From: Aquitalea aquatilis
Lineage (GTDB): Bacteria > Pseudomonadota > Gammaproteobacteria > Burkholderiales > Chromobacteriaceae
Direction: 5' to 3'
Assembly: GCF_005155025.1 (NCBI RefSeq)
Contig: NZ_CP039731.1
Span: 3,658,001 to 3,722,000, forward strand
DNA: 64,000 nt
How positions within the stretch are numbered: position 1 is the first letter of the stretch; each line of letters starts with the position of its first letter. The translations under genes and the position numbers were made by a program. Of the stretch, positions 28,199-37,021 are shown one piece after another. The notes under the pieces were generated by a model that worked only from the letters and a program-made list of their open reading frames with translations, made no database searches and was not told the origin of the DNA.

Positions 28199-28666
28199 AT
28201 GCAAAATAAAGTTGACCTTGTCAACCAAGTTGACGACACCGCCGAGCAGATTTTCGAATCCATTCACACGCTGATGCATCAATATCGCGCGCTCCAGTTT
28301 GCTGCCATTCGTGCAGACGAGCTGGGCCTGACGCATATGGAAGGCAAGGTGCTGGGTTATTTCTCCCGTCATCCGGGAGCCAGCCAGAGTGACCTGGCCC
28401 TGCACTCGGGCCGTGACAAGGCGCAGCTCACCCGGCTGATTGCCCGCCTGAAGGAAGCCGGACTACTGCAAGCCCATGCCGACGAGCGCGACCGCCGCAC
28501 GGTACGCCTGACGCTGACGGCAGACGGCCAGGCACTGCACAGCACCTTGCGCCAGCAGGGTCGCCAACTGGCAGCCAAGGCCATGGACGGCATCAGTCCA
28601 CAGCAACGCAGCGAGCTGTTGCAGTTATTGCAACAGGTCAAAAGCAATCTCGACCAGCCCGACTAG
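28199..28666 (+). CDS. MarR-family transcriptional regulator
   Basis: A 155-residue winged helix-turn-helix regulator. The wHTH lies at about residues 45-115: LTHMEGKVLGYFSRHPGASQSDLALHSG for helix entry, RLIARLKEAGL as recognition helix, DERDRRTVRLTLT as wing. Dimerisation helices flank it. No Shine-Dalgarno is visible before the ATG at 28199; an in-frame TTG at 28181 is an alternative. It faces the siderophore-interacting gene across 33 bases, which must hold both promoters and any operator. Confidence 0.88.
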   Translation: MQNKVDLVNQVDDTAEQIFESIHTLMHQYRALQFAAIRADELGLTHMEGKVLGYFSRHPGASQSDLALHSGRDKAQLTRLIARLKEAGLLQAHADERDRRTVRLTLTADGQALHSTLRQQGRQLAAKAMDGISPQQRSELLQLLQQVKSNLDQPD

Positions 28667-28796
28667 CCACTCCCCCTCTGCGACGGTGGCCAAGCGGCTG
28701 CCGATAGCCCCGCCAGACAAGGCCTGGCGGTGGCCGGCTGGCTGTCCAGCCCTCTTCCCCGACCCATTCGCCTATTTGATGATTTTTGTTTTAAAT

Positions 28797-28905
28797 AAAT
28801 CAACTATTGCCAGTATTGATTTTCAAGCGCGCCACTTCTACACTGCAAGCACAATTACTTACAAATGAATGGCTTTATTTTAAATCACATTTTGCGATTC
28901 AAAAT
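28797..28905. promoter_or_regulatory. Two inverted repeats upstream of the small pilin-like gene
   Basis: AAATCAA (28797-28803) and TTGATTT (28816-28822) form a perfect inverted repeat. ATTTTAAATC (28877-28886) and GATTCAAAAT (28896-28905) form a 9-of-10 inverted repeat. Both share AAATC-type half-sites in an AT-rich stretch before the small pilin-like gene. Regulator binding is likely but unproven. Confidence 0.45.
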
Positions 28906-28937
28906 AGGCCACCCCGGATGAGTGCAGGAGGTGTGTG

Positions 28938-29228
28938 ATGAAGAAAATTATTGGCGTGATGATTGCCCTGGCCTGCCTGCAAGCAAATGTTGCCAGTGCC
29001 GACAACGGCGGCCGTATCGATTTTTCCGGGCAGATCACCAAGAGCACCTGCGCCATTCCTGCTGCCACCCTCATGGCTTATGCCAGCCAGCCACGCCTGT
29101 ATCAGGCAGCTCGCCAGCAAGCTTCCGGCCCGTCCTGCTCCGGCATGGACAACACCCAGTCGCTGACCCTGAGCAAAGTGCAAGGCACGGCAACGGGTAG
29201 TGGCATCGTCAATATCGTCTACAACTGA
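28938..29228 (+). CDS. Small pilin-like secreted protein
   Basis: A 96-residue protein with a Sec signal peptide (cleavage near ASA, residues 19-21) and about 75 mature residues. It resembles a shortened fimbrial subunit: GGRIDFSGQITKSTCAI parallels the N-terminal strand and first Cys of the pilin gene at 34 kb (GTITINGKITANTCTI). A second Cys lies at 67. The C-terminus IVNIVYN has the penultimate Tyr seen in chaperone-recognised pilins. The middle of a normal pilin domain is missing. The ATG at 28938 follows AGGAGG. It converges on the fimbrial operon and shares its terminator. It may be a fimbrial accessory, a terminator subunit or a degenerate pilin. Confidence 0.65.
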   Translation: MKKIIGVMIALACLQANVASADNGGRIDFSGQITKSTCAIPAATLMAYASQPRLYQAARQQASGPSCSGMDNTQSLTLSKVQGTATGSGIVNIVYN

Positions 29229-29262
29229 AACCGCCCTGCCCGGCGGCGGTCCGCCAGAATGC

Positions 29263-29299
29263 AAAAAACCAGCAGCCTGATTTCAGCTGCTGGTTTTTT
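29263..29299. terminator. Bidirectional terminator between the small pilin gene and the fimbrial operon
   Basis: AAAAAACCAGCAGC pairs with GCTGCTGGTTTTTT around a 9-base loop. Both strands end in a T-run, so it serves the two convergent units. Confidence 0.92.
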
Positions 29300-29336
29300 C
29301 ATATTGCACGGCCCGGCAAGAGCGCCGGCCTGCGCG

Positions 29337-30305
29337 CTATTGATACAACATGGTGACGCTGACAATGGACTGTACTGTCCCGGGCACCATGGTTGCCGTC
29401 CGGTAGTACTCAACATAAACCGGCAGTTGCGCCATCTGCGATTGCACATTCACCACCCGGGTATTGTTGGTGGAGTTGGCACCGATATTCAGCCCATCAC
29501 CAGCCGATGCCATATTGACCGCCACCCCTTTCGCCGTACCGTTATTGGCAAACTCGGTGCCAATATTGCTGTCGGGCGTACCGGAAAAATTGAAGGTGGC
29601 AGTACGCACGCCAGTCGAACAATTACTGGCGGTAATGGTGAAATAGGTCCGGCCAAAGGTGCTGCCCACGCCGGGGAAGTTGAAGGTCGAGGCATTGGGC
29701 AGGGTGATGCTGCGGTTGACATCAGCAGCGCTCAGCGCGCAGGTCCCACCCGGAGTAAAGGTGACACTGCCGTTCAGCAACTGATTAAAATTAATCGGCA
29801 CATTATTCAGACCGCCCTTGCCATCCAGCTGGAATACCGGGTAGCTATTGATGTTGACCACACCGCTGCTGGGTGAATTGGACGACTTCAATATCACGAT
29901 GGAGTACTGCAGATTGCTGGTGACCTGCCCGCCACTGGGTATGTAAATACCGGTATTGATGGCGCCACTGGTCTGGGTATAGGTGACGCCATTGAAAATG
30001 ATGCCGATCTGCACGCCTGCCGCCAGCGTCTGGTTTGTCGGGTTGACCCAGAAATAGACGTTCTCTCCCACACTCTGCGAGCAGTACACCGAGATGCTTT
30101 GCAGCGGAGACTGCCAGATGACCGTTCCGGTGGCTGCAGTCGAGGAGATATACACATTATTCGGCAGCGTCAATGTGCTGCTCAGCGGCCCACCGGACTG
30201 GTTCAACCAGCAACCCAGCGCGTGGCTGGCATTGGGCAGCAATAACAGCAGCAAACCCAGAGCCGCGAATGTCTGTTGCAGGTACTTGCGCATATTCATA
30301 ACCAT
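29337..30305 (-). CDS. Fimbrial tip adhesin, two-domain FimH-like
   Basis: A protein of about 322 residues. A signal peptide (MRKYLQQTFAALGLLLLLL to about ASHA) precedes a probable receptor-binding domain (about 30-190) and a C-terminal pilin domain (about 200-322) that begins near FTPGGTCALSAADVNRSITLP and ends in IVSVTMLYQ. This is the layout of chaperone-usher tip adhesins. Being last in the operon also fits. Several close ATGs (30305, 30299, 30293) and one at 30335 are possible starts; no strong ribosome site decides. The receptor is unknown, and sequence similarity to FimH is low. Confidence 0.82.
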   Translation of the reverse strand: MVMNMRKYLQQTFAALGLLLLLLPNASHALGCWLNQSGGPLSSTLTLPNNVYISSTAATGTVIWQSPLQSISVYCSQSVGENVYFWVNPTNQTLAAGVQIGIIFNGVTYTQTSGAINTGIYIPSGGQVTSNLQYSIVILKSSNSPSSGVVNINSYPVFQLDGKGGLNNVPINFNQLLNGSVTFTPGGTCALSAADVNRSITLPNASTFNFPGVGSTFGRTYFTITASNCSTGVRTATFNFSGTPDSNIGTEFANNGTAKGVAVNMASAGDGLNIGANSTNNTRVVNVQSQMAQLPVYVEYYRTATMVPGTVQSIVSVTMLYQ

Positions 30306-30368
30306 TTCAGTAAAGGACGGATCGCCGTATGCCATGCCTCAAGGCTGGCTGCCCGATCCGTCGGGTGA

Positions 30369-32957
30369 CTACTGGCATACCGCTTCTGTCTGCAGATAGC
30401 CCTTGTTCTTGCGGACGCCGGCGTCTTGCACCGGACTGGTGTAGCTGAAGCTGCACTGCTGTCGGGCCTGTGCGCCCCAGCTCACGCGCAGGGCCTTGCC
30501 TTCCTGACCACGCAGGAAGGTGCGACCACCCTGCCCCACCATGGCCAGCTCGGTACCGTCGGCCTGCTGCACGCTGGCGCCCACCGGCAGATTGTCGCCA
30601 TTGCTCTGCCGCAAACGGACAATCATCGGCTTGCCCTGCTGGGTGGGGAATTTCACCATGGCGATGGCACCGGAGCGCGGTGCCAGCTTGCTGGAGGTTT
30701 CCTGCAATTCCACGTCTTCACTCATGCCCTTGGGGTCGAGCGTGATGTCGTTTTGCCGATACGGCATCAGGTTGGTGACCACGGCATAGCCCTTGCGGTT
30801 AACCTGCACGCCATTGACGTTATTGACCATGGCACCTTCCGCGCCAGGCGCTTCGATCACCGCGATGGATTCGCCCAGTGACTGCGCTGCCGTCACCCCA
30901 CCGGGGTGGAACACCAGCGCACCGCTCACCCCCAGCGATTGCTGTGAGGTGTTGCCCATGCTGCTGGCCCCTGCCGAGAAGGTAGCGACCGAGGTGGCAT
31001 ATTGCAGATTGCCACCACCGCCGGTGCTGCTGTCCTTGCCGTTGAACTGGTTGGCGCTGGCATAGGCGTTGTAGCTGATATTGCGCATTTCGCCGGCCGA
31101 GCCGCTCAGCGACAGCTGCTCGCTGCCATTGTGTTTGCTGTCGCGGGTGAGGCTGGCGGTGAGCAAGGGTGAAGTGGGCTGCTTGCCCAGCGGAATCGAT
31201 ACGCTGAGCATGTACTGGGTGGTGTTGTTGTTCTGCGAGTCCTTGCTACGACCTGCCGACACGCTGAAGCTGCCCCATTTGTAGCTATTGGAATAGCCAG
31301 CCTGGTAAAGCAGGTCACGCCCCGGCTGGTTCCAGTAATCCTGAGTGGAACCACTGACAAACACATGGCCCCAGCCCTCGGCCAGCGGCTGGTCGACATT
31401 GAGCTGGAACTTGTTGCGCGTGCGGTAGACCACGCTGCTCTGATTGATCAGCGCGGCGTAGCTGTTGAACTCCAGATAGCCCTCGGTCGAATAGCGGTAA
31501 GCGGCCACGGTGAAGTTGGTGCGGGTGGCTTCCAGCAGCTTGCTATAGGTGACACGGTAACTCTGACCGGTCAGCTGCGAGCCCAGGCCTGCCGAAGCGG
31601 GCAGATCGCGCGCCTGCGACTGGGTGACATCGGTGGCCAGCGCACCAAACGGCGTATTCAGCGCCACGCCCAGCATGCCGGCCTGGTAGTGCTCGGCTGC
31701 AATCACCCCACCATAGACGGTGACGGTATTATTCAAGCCACGCTGATAAGTGGCCTGGATAAATTTTGGCTGGGTGTTGAGGCTTGCATCGCGCAGCTGA
31801 CCCGCCGTGATGCTGTAGCGCGACTGACTGGCACGCAGCAACTGCGGCACCGCGGCATACGGCACCACAAACTGGCGGGTGCGGCCATCGGCCTCAGTCA
31901 CCGTGACATTCAGGTCACCTGCATAGCCGGTGTTATACAAGTCGTTGATCTGGAACTCGCCGGGCGGCACGGTGTTTTCATAGATCAGATTGCCGTTCTG
32001 GCGAATGGATACGCGGGCATTGCTCTCGGCCACACCGCGCACCACCGGCGCATAGCCCTGCATCGATTCCGGCAGCATGCGGTCGTCGGAGTTGATCTGT
32101 GCCCCGCGGAAACCCACCGAACTGAACAGATCGGACGGCGTAAAGCTGTCGCCCACCGTCAACACCGATTGCCATGCCGTCAGGTCGTGCTGGGCATAGG
32201 CAGAAATACTCTGGTAATGGCGTCCGTCGCCAGACTGGTTCTGGTAGCTCTGCTGTGTCAGCGCCGCATTATGGCGCAGCCGCCACTCGCCGATATTCAG
32301 CCCGGCATTGCTGCCCAGATAGTACTGTGTGGTCTTGCCGACGCTACCGTTGTCATAGCGATAGGCATTGGCGTTGTAATTGATGAAGCCGGCAAAGGGT
32401 GCACCGGCATCCCAGTATTGCGGGTCCACATAACCACGCGCATGGCTGTGGACATACAACTGGGGAATGCTGACATCCAGCTTCAGATCGGAAGCATTGA
32501 AGCTGCTGCTTGCCCCCGGCACGATGGCACCGATCTCATGGCAGCGGCTTGCGTCTTGTCGGGTCAGGGCGTCGCTGTCTTGCAGGCGGCTGAAGTCCAC
32601 ACCCATTTCATCCAGCATGGCGCGGTTAAAACAGGCCACCACCTTGTGATCATCCCGCTCGCGCAGCACGACATCGCGCCGTCCCAGCCAGCCCATATTG
32701 ACGAACACATCGGCACGATAAGTCCCCGGCAGTGCCGCACCATTGCCGCTGAAGCGCGACAGATCCAGCGGCTTGCCATCCGGAGTCTGCCCCAGAAAGG
32801 CGGGATTGAACTGCACATCGTTCAATGCCACGACGCCGTCCGCCGGATTGGTATCGGCCGCCCAGGCTGCCCCCGGACTGAACACGGCGATCAGCATCAG
32901 GCTCAATGGTTTGGGTATCCAGCAGGCCGATGCCTGTCGGCTAGGATTTTTTATCAT
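30369..32957 (-). CDS. Fimbrial outer membrane usher protein
   Basis: An 862-residue FimD/PapC-type usher. After the signal peptide (about 1-33), the N-terminal chaperone-binding domain begins with VQFNPAFLGQTPDGKPLDLSRF. The 24-stranded beta-barrel with GFRGAQINSDDRMLPESMQGYAPVVRG and the C-terminal domain with RTFLRGQEGKALRVSWG and the late Cys pair follow. It forms the outer membrane assembly pore for the pilus. The ATG at 32957 has no strong ribosome site. It lies between chaperone and adhesin genes in the usual order. Confidence 0.94.
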   Translation of the reverse strand: MIKNPSRQASACWIPKPLSLMLIAVFSPGAAWAADTNPADGVVALNDVQFNPAFLGQTPDGKPLDLSRFSGNGAALPGTYRADVFVNMGWLGRRDVVLRERDDHKVVACFNRAMLDEMGVDFSRLQDSDALTRQDASRCHEIGAIVPGASSSFNASDLKLDVSIPQLYVHSHARGYVDPQYWDAGAPFAGFINYNANAYRYDNGSVGKTTQYYLGSNAGLNIGEWRLRHNAALTQQSYQNQSGDGRHYQSISAYAQHDLTAWQSVLTVGDSFTPSDLFSSVGFRGAQINSDDRMLPESMQGYAPVVRGVAESNARVSIRQNGNLIYENTVPPGEFQINDLYNTGYAGDLNVTVTEADGRTRQFVVPYAAVPQLLRASQSRYSITAGQLRDASLNTQPKFIQATYQRGLNNTVTVYGGVIAAEHYQAGMLGVALNTPFGALATDVTQSQARDLPASAGLGSQLTGQSYRVTYSKLLEATRTNFTVAAYRYSTEGYLEFNSYAALINQSSVVYRTRNKFQLNVDQPLAEGWGHVFVSGSTQDYWNQPGRDLLYQAGYSNSYKWGSFSVSAGRSKDSQNNNTTQYMLSVSIPLGKQPTSPLLTASLTRDSKHNGSEQLSLSGSAGEMRNISYNAYASANQFNGKDSSTGGGGNLQYATSVATFSAGASSMGNTSQQSLGVSGALVFHPGGVTAAQSLGESIAVIEAPGAEGAMVNNVNGVQVNRKGYAVVTNLMPYRQNDITLDPKGMSEDVELQETSSKLAPRSGAIAMVKFPTQQGKPMIVRLRQSNGDNLPVGASVQQADGTELAMVGQGGRTFLRGQEGKALRVSWGAQARQQCSFSYTSPVQDAGVRKNKGYLQTEAVCQ

Positions 32958-33028
32958 GGCAGCACGCTATCTGGCATGAACCCGGCCGGCACAAACGACA
33001 TGCGTCGCGGCGGCCCGGTCCTGATTGA

Positions 33029-33778
33029 TCAAGGTTTCAGCTGCAGGCTGTGCGCAACCGGAGCACCAAAATCATTGATGCTTTCGTAGAGCAGCGCGGC
33101 CTCGCCGGTGGGGCGCGCAGTCAGCCCCTTCAGCTTGAAATCGGCACTGCCACCGGGTGCGACCATGCCACCCTCGCTGCGGTATTCATGACCACCCAGC
33201 TGGATGGCACTGAAATTGAGCGAGACATGAAAGGCACTGGCATTGCTGGCGCGCAAGGCGTAGCCAAGCTTTCCCCCCAGGGAAACCAGCTGCCAGCTGA
33301 GTTTGTCTGCCGCATCATCCGGATTGCCGGCCAGGCCGGCCGGGCGATAGAACAGCTTGAGGCGGGAGCGGAAGGCCACCTGCACATAGTTGTGCTGCTC
33401 GTTGCTGGCCTTGGGCAGGGGCGGAATATCCAGGATATTCAGCCAGAACACCGACTCGCGGTCTTGCGGCACGCTATCGCCGGTAAAGGTCAGGCGCACC
33501 GTTTGCGCCTTAGCCGGGTCCACCCGGAAAATCGGCGGCATGATCAGGAAGGGCGCATCGGCCGTGGTGGGTTCGGACTTTTCATTGCCACGATCTGCCC
33601 ACGCCTGTACCAGCGCCGGGTCATGGCCAACATTGTCCATCTTGATGGTGACTTCGCGATCATCTGACTTGTAGATGATGCGTGTACCGGTAATCACCAC
33701 ATTGGCCTGCGCGGCGGATGCCAGCAACATGGCCATGCTGGTGAACACGACTGCCCCGAGTTTTGCTATTTTTTTCAT
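33029..33778 (-). CDS. Periplasmic fimbrial chaperone, PapD-like
   Basis: A 249-residue chaperone with a Sec signal (cleavage near AAQA, about residues 22-25) and two Ig-like domains. The first contains VVITGTRIIYKSDDREVTIKMDN, including the conserved Arg region of the subunit-binding cleft, and the G1-strand block ESVFWLNILDIPP. It donates a strand to pilins until they reach the usher. The ATG is preceded by AGGTGCAGA-like sequence. It lies 70 bases after the pilin gene and 70 before the usher. Confidence 0.94.
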   Translation of the reverse strand: MKKIAKLGAVVFTSMAMLLASAAQANVVITGTRIIYKSDDREVTIKMDNVGHDPALVQAWADRGNEKSEPTTADAPFLIMPPIFRVDPAKAQTVRLTFTGDSVPQDRESVFWLNILDIPPLPKASNEQHNYVQVAFRSRLKLFYRPAGLAGNPDDAADKLSWQLVSLGGKLGYALRASNASAFHVSLNFSAIQLGGHEYRSEGGMVAPGGSADFKLKGLTARPTGEAALLYESINDFGAPVAHSLQLKP

Positions 33779-33848
33779 TCTGCACCTGCCTCAACGATTG
33801 CCCTGGCGATCCGGGGAGGCACTCCCCAGACCACCGGGCGGGTGCTGC

Positions 33849-34382
33849 TTAGTTGTAAATCATCGAGTACTGAACACTGGTATTCACCGTACCCGCGGTG
33901 GATGCGCCACCGGTGGCGATGTACTGGGCGTAGTAGTTCATGGTGCCGGTCTTGTTCGGCGAGCTGCCGGACAGGGTGACGGTTTGCGAGTTGGCGCTGG
34001 TGGCAACATTGATCGGCTGGAAGGTATTGTTCAGCAGCTGTACTTCCACATTGGTGGCCATGCCGGAACCGCTGGCATTGAACAGGTTACCGGTGCTCTG
34101 GTCCACCGTGGCACCCAGTTCGAAATGGGTCTGGGCACTGGTGCCGTTACAGTTGCTCAGGTTCAGCGCAAACGGGGTGACACCGGCAACCTGGCCGGCA
34201 GTAGCCAGCGCAGAGGTGGACACCGTCGGCAGGGTCACGGTGACGTTGCTGCCACTGGTGCCGGTGATGGTGCAGGTATTGGCCGTGATCTTGCCGTTGA
34301 TGGTAATGGTGCCATCCGCTGCCAGCGCGCCAGCAGAGTAAATGCCCAACCCGATTACCAAGACAGAAACAATCTTTTTCAT
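33849..34382 (-). CDS. Major fimbrial subunit, type 1 pilin family
   Basis: A 177-residue pilin with a Sec signal (about 1-22, ending ALAA) and one pilin domain. The N-terminal donor strand is DGTITINGKITANTC. Cys residues at about 37 and 78 form the usual disulfide. The C-terminus VNTSVQYSMIYN has the penultimate Tyr needed for chaperone recognition. It is the first gene of the operon pilin-chaperone-usher-adhesin and is expected to be the main structural subunit. No second pilin gene follows. Confidence 0.94.
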   Translation of the reverse strand: MKKIVSVLVIGLGIYSAGALAADGTITINGKITANTCTITGTSGSNVTVTLPTVSTSALATAGQVAGVTPFALNLSNCNGTSAQTHFELGATVDQSTGNLFNASGSGMATNVEVQLLNNTFQPINVATSANSQTVTLSGSSPNKTGTMNYYAQYIATGGASTAGTVNTSVQYSMIYN

Positions 34383-35086
34383 TTTCTAAAACTCCATCGC
34401 ATTAACAGGGCAGCACACTGCCCCAGACAGAACGCCAGCCTGGCGCCCTTCCCCGCAAGCTTCCACCGCCACTGCGCAAGACGCAGTCAGCCAGAACACT
34501 CGCAAACCACCCGCAACAGCCTTGCCACCCGCCTCAGCACCATGACAATGGTGTCGAGCGAATTAGATATTAAATGTTTAAGCTGTTGTTATTTACAATT
34601 GTAAGCTCAGCATCTTCATGTTGAAAAGAATTTTCTTGAAAGTGTTGTAATTTTTCCTGTCAAATATGACAAAAGCTAGATTGCACGGGGGTGCTGCAAG
34701 CAGAGCCACCATTTCAAGCCGCTGATTTTTAATCAAATCATTCAGTTGCCTGCCAGCGAGGACACACAGCCACAACCGCAGCCGCAGCCGCTGCTTTTTG
34801 TGGCGTGGCGAGTCAGCAGCCGTGCGTTTGTACATTTGGCAGGAAGCAAGACAAGGAAAATGCATGCAGAGGCGCTGATGAAAACCAGGAAATGAACCGA
34901 AATGCAGTGCCTGACAAAATGCGAACACTTAAGGAGGCTTGCCTTGCCAGGAGCCACTGCCGGCCGCCCGTGGGCAGCCCGAGGCTGGAGGTGCCAGACA
35001 AGCAGCACCCGCGCCATGCCCGGGGCGTGCGCCAGGGCGGCCATTTTGCGCAGGGCATGAAGTTGGCGTATCCTGACGGCCATTGA
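34383..35086. other. AT-rich spacer holding the fimbrial promoter region
   Basis: About 700 bases between the pilin gene and the cobalamin riboswitch. No credible gene is seen. The part at 34560-34740 is AT-rich and contains a perfect inverted repeat TGTCA-AATA-TGACA (34658-34671), so it is the likely control region of the fimbrial operon. I see no recombinase gene or long inverted repeats suggesting an invertible switch. Confidence 0.55.
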
Positions 35087-35264
35087 TGGTGCCGGCAACG
35101 CCGGTGAAAAGGGAATGCAGTGCAATGCTGCAACTGCCCCCGCAACTGTAATCGGTTAGGTTTTGCGCATCATGTCACTGGCTGTCTTGGCTGCATCCAC
35201 CAGCAAGACACCAAGCCGGGAAGACGCGCAACGCTGCTGGAGCCGGAAGTCAGGAGACCTGCCA
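35087..35264 (+). ncRNA. Cobalamin riboswitch upstream of cbiM
   Basis: The leader contains the landmarks of the adenosylcobalamin riboswitch in order: GCCGGTGAAAAGGGAA near its start, AACTGCCCCCGCAACTGTAATCGG in the centre (35131-35154), GCCGGGAAGAC (35215-35224), and the B12 box AGTCAGGAGACCTGCC (35248-35263). It ends about 80 bases before cbiM. Cobalamin binding is expected to reduce expression of the cobalt transporter. A short GC hairpin (CAGCC/GGCTG near 35290-35306) lies in the expression platform. Confidence 0.93.
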
Positions 35265-35344
35265 TCATCGTCTGTGAGCGCGCTTGTCATGCAGCCGGGG
35301 GGCTGTATAGAGAGTCCGCGCCACTTTCACTGTGGGTCATCCTC

Positions 35345-36013
35345 ATGCACATCATGGAAGGCTATTTGCCGGCCAAGCACTGTCTTGCCTGGTATTCCGT
35401 TTCTGCTCCTTTCTTTGCCGGCGGTGTCTGGCACATACGCAAAATCCTGTCGGAACGTCCGCAAGCCAGAATGAATCTGGCCGCTGCCGGCGCCTTTGCC
35501 TTTGTCTTGTCTGCCCTGAAAATGCCCAGCGTGACCGGCTCCTGCTCGCACCCCACCGGTACCGGTTTTGGCGCGGTGGTATTCGGGCCGGCGGTGATGG
35601 CGGTGCTGGGGGCCATGGTCTTGCTGTTCCAGGCCTTGCTGCTCGCCCATGGCGGCCTGACCACGCTCGGGGCCAACCTGTTCTCCATGGCCATCGTCGG
35701 CCCCTGGGTCAGCTATGGCTTGTGGAAGCTGGGGCAGCGCCTTGGCTTGTCGGTGGCGGTGTCGATGTTTCTTGCCGCTGCGCTGGGGGATCTGGCCACA
35801 TATATCACCACCTCCATCCAGCTGGCACTCGCCTATCCGGACCCGGTGGGTGGCTTCATGACTGCCGCCATCAAGTTCGGTGGCATTTTTGCGCTGACGC
35901 AAGTGCCATTGGCCATTGCCGAGGGCATGCTGACGGTGGTGGTGATGGATGCGCTGGCCGGCAAGGTAGCCGATATCAGAAAAGTCAGCATTCTTGCCGG
36001 GGAGACACGCTAA
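35345..36013 (+). CDS. cbiM: Cobalt ECF transporter S component CbiM
   Basis: A 222-residue membrane protein, the substrate-specific component of an energy-coupling-factor cobalt transporter. The family N-terminus MHIMEGYLP is present; in CbiM this segment supplies metal ligands after Met removal. About six to seven hydrophobic segments follow, with [13 protein letters not shown] and [18 protein letters not shown] as family blocks. The frame is open far upstream, but the conserved N-terminus and the riboswitch fix the start at 35345. It overlaps cbiN by one base (TAATG). Confidence 0.95.
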   Translation: MHIMEGYLPAKHCLAWYSVSAPFFAGGVWHIRKILSERPQARMNLAAAGAFAFVLSALKMPSVTGSCSHPTGTGFGAVVFGPAVMAVLGAMVLLFQALLLAHGGLTTLGANLFSMAIVGPWVSYGLWKLGQRLGLSVAVSMFLAAALGDLATYITTSIQLALAYPDPVGGFMTAAIKFGGIFALTQVPLAIAEGMLTVVVMDALAGKVADIRKVSILAGETR

Positions 36014-36303
36014 TGGCCAAGTCATCCCGTAGCAAATGGCTGCTGTTGGGCACGGTCGCACTGCTGGTGCTGCCGCTCTTGCTGGTCGAAGGCAAATTTG
36101 CCGGCTCGGACGATCAGGCCACCGCCGCCATTACCCACGCCAAGCCAGGCTACCAGCCCTGGTTCTCCCCCATCTGGGAGCCGCCAAGCGGCGAAGTGGA
36201 AAGCCTGCTGTTTGCCTTGCAGGCCGCCATTGGCGCTGGCGTCATCGGCTACGTCATCGGCAAACGCCAGGGACTGGCCGCCCGCGATGAAGCTGAGCAT
36301 TGA
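36013..36303 (+). CDS. cbiN: Cobalt transporter accessory subunit CbiN
   Basis: A 96-residue protein with two transmembrane helices (about 9-25 and 68-86) joined by an extracytoplasmic loop carrying FAGSDDQA and GYQPWFSPIWEPPSGEVESLLFALQ, both characteristic of CbiN. It assists metal loading of CbiM. It starts in the stop codon of cbiM and overlaps cbiQ by 17 bases, so the operon is tightly coupled. Confidence 0.93.
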   Translation: MAKSSRSKWLLLGTVALLVLPLLLVEGKFAGSDDQATAAITHAKPGYQPWFSPIWEPPSGEVESLLFALQAAIGAGVIGYVIGKRQGLAARDEAEH

Positions 36304-37021
36304 TCACTATGCGCATCTGAGTCGCTGGCGGGAAAGGCCGGTGCTGGAAAAGGCCCTGCTGGCTATCGGCATGTTGCTGCTGGCCATCAGCCTGCCACCC
36401 TGGCCGGCCGCCCCTTGCATCATCGCCAGCGTACTGAGCGTGACGCTGCTGGGTGCAAGAGTGCCGTTGCGACTCTGGTTGCGCTATGCCCTGATACCCG
36501 CCGGCTTCCTGCTGACCGCCGGGCTGAGCATGCTGTTTGATGTCAGCCGCCACGGCCTGAGCTTGTCCCCAGCGGCGCTGCCAACGGTATGCGGCCTGCT
36601 GCTCAGATCTTTCGCCGGAATCTGCTGCCTGCTGCTGCTTGCCCTGACCACCCCGGTCACCGATATCCTGGCCAGCCTGCGCAAAATCGGCCTGCCGCGC
36701 GAGATTGCCGAAATCAGCCTGATCATGTACCGGCTGGTTTTCCTGCTGCTGGACACCGCCAGCGCCATGCATACGGCACAGGCCGCGCGACTGGGACAAA
36801 GCAATCGCAAGCAACAGCTGCGCTCGCTCGGCCTGCTACTGGCCAATCTGTTTCCACGCGCCATGGATCGGGCCGGCAGGATGGAAAACGGCCTGGCCGC
36901 CCGCGGCTGGAACGGCGAATTCAACGTCCTGCGGCGCACGCAGCCGCTATCCCTGACACGCCTGACATGGACCAGCCTGTTACTGGGTAGCGTAGTGCTG
37001 GTCGGAACCCTTTTTTCATGA
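36287..37021 (+). CDS. cbiQ: Cobalt ECF transporter T component CbiQ
   Basis: A 244-residue transmembrane coupling component. It has about five hydrophobic segments and the cytoplasmic coupling-helix motifs AARLG and a second, AARGW (usual Ala-Arg-Gly), which dock with CbiO. The ATG at 36287 is chosen because upstream in-frame sequence overlaps cbiN and is not conserved. It overlaps cbiO by four bases (ATGA). Confidence 0.93.
   Translation: MKLSIDHYAHLSRWRERPVLEKALLAIGMLLLAISLPPWPAAPCIIASVLSVTLLGARVPLRLWLRYALIPAGFLLTAGLSMLFDVSRHGLSLSPAALPTVCGLLLRSFAGICCLLLLALTTPVTDILASLRKIGLPREIAEISLIMYRLVFLLLDTASAMHTAQAARLGQSNRKQQLRSLGLLLANLFPRAMDRAGRMENGLAARGWNGEFNVLRRTQPLSLTRLTWTSLLLGSVVLVGTLFS

Noticed and set aside
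29337-34382. Phase-variable invertible promoter for the fimbrial genes
   Set aside because: I found no recombinase gene and no pair of long inverted repeats flanking the promoter region.
34593-35125. Short minus-strand frames between pilin and riboswitch
   Set aside because: They overlap the AT-rich promoter zone or the riboswitch region, lack ribosome sites and have unnatural composition.
35120-35344. N-terminal extension of cbiM
   Set aside because: The frame is open, but the stretch is the cobalamin riboswitch and the family N-terminus MHIMEGYLP fixes the start.
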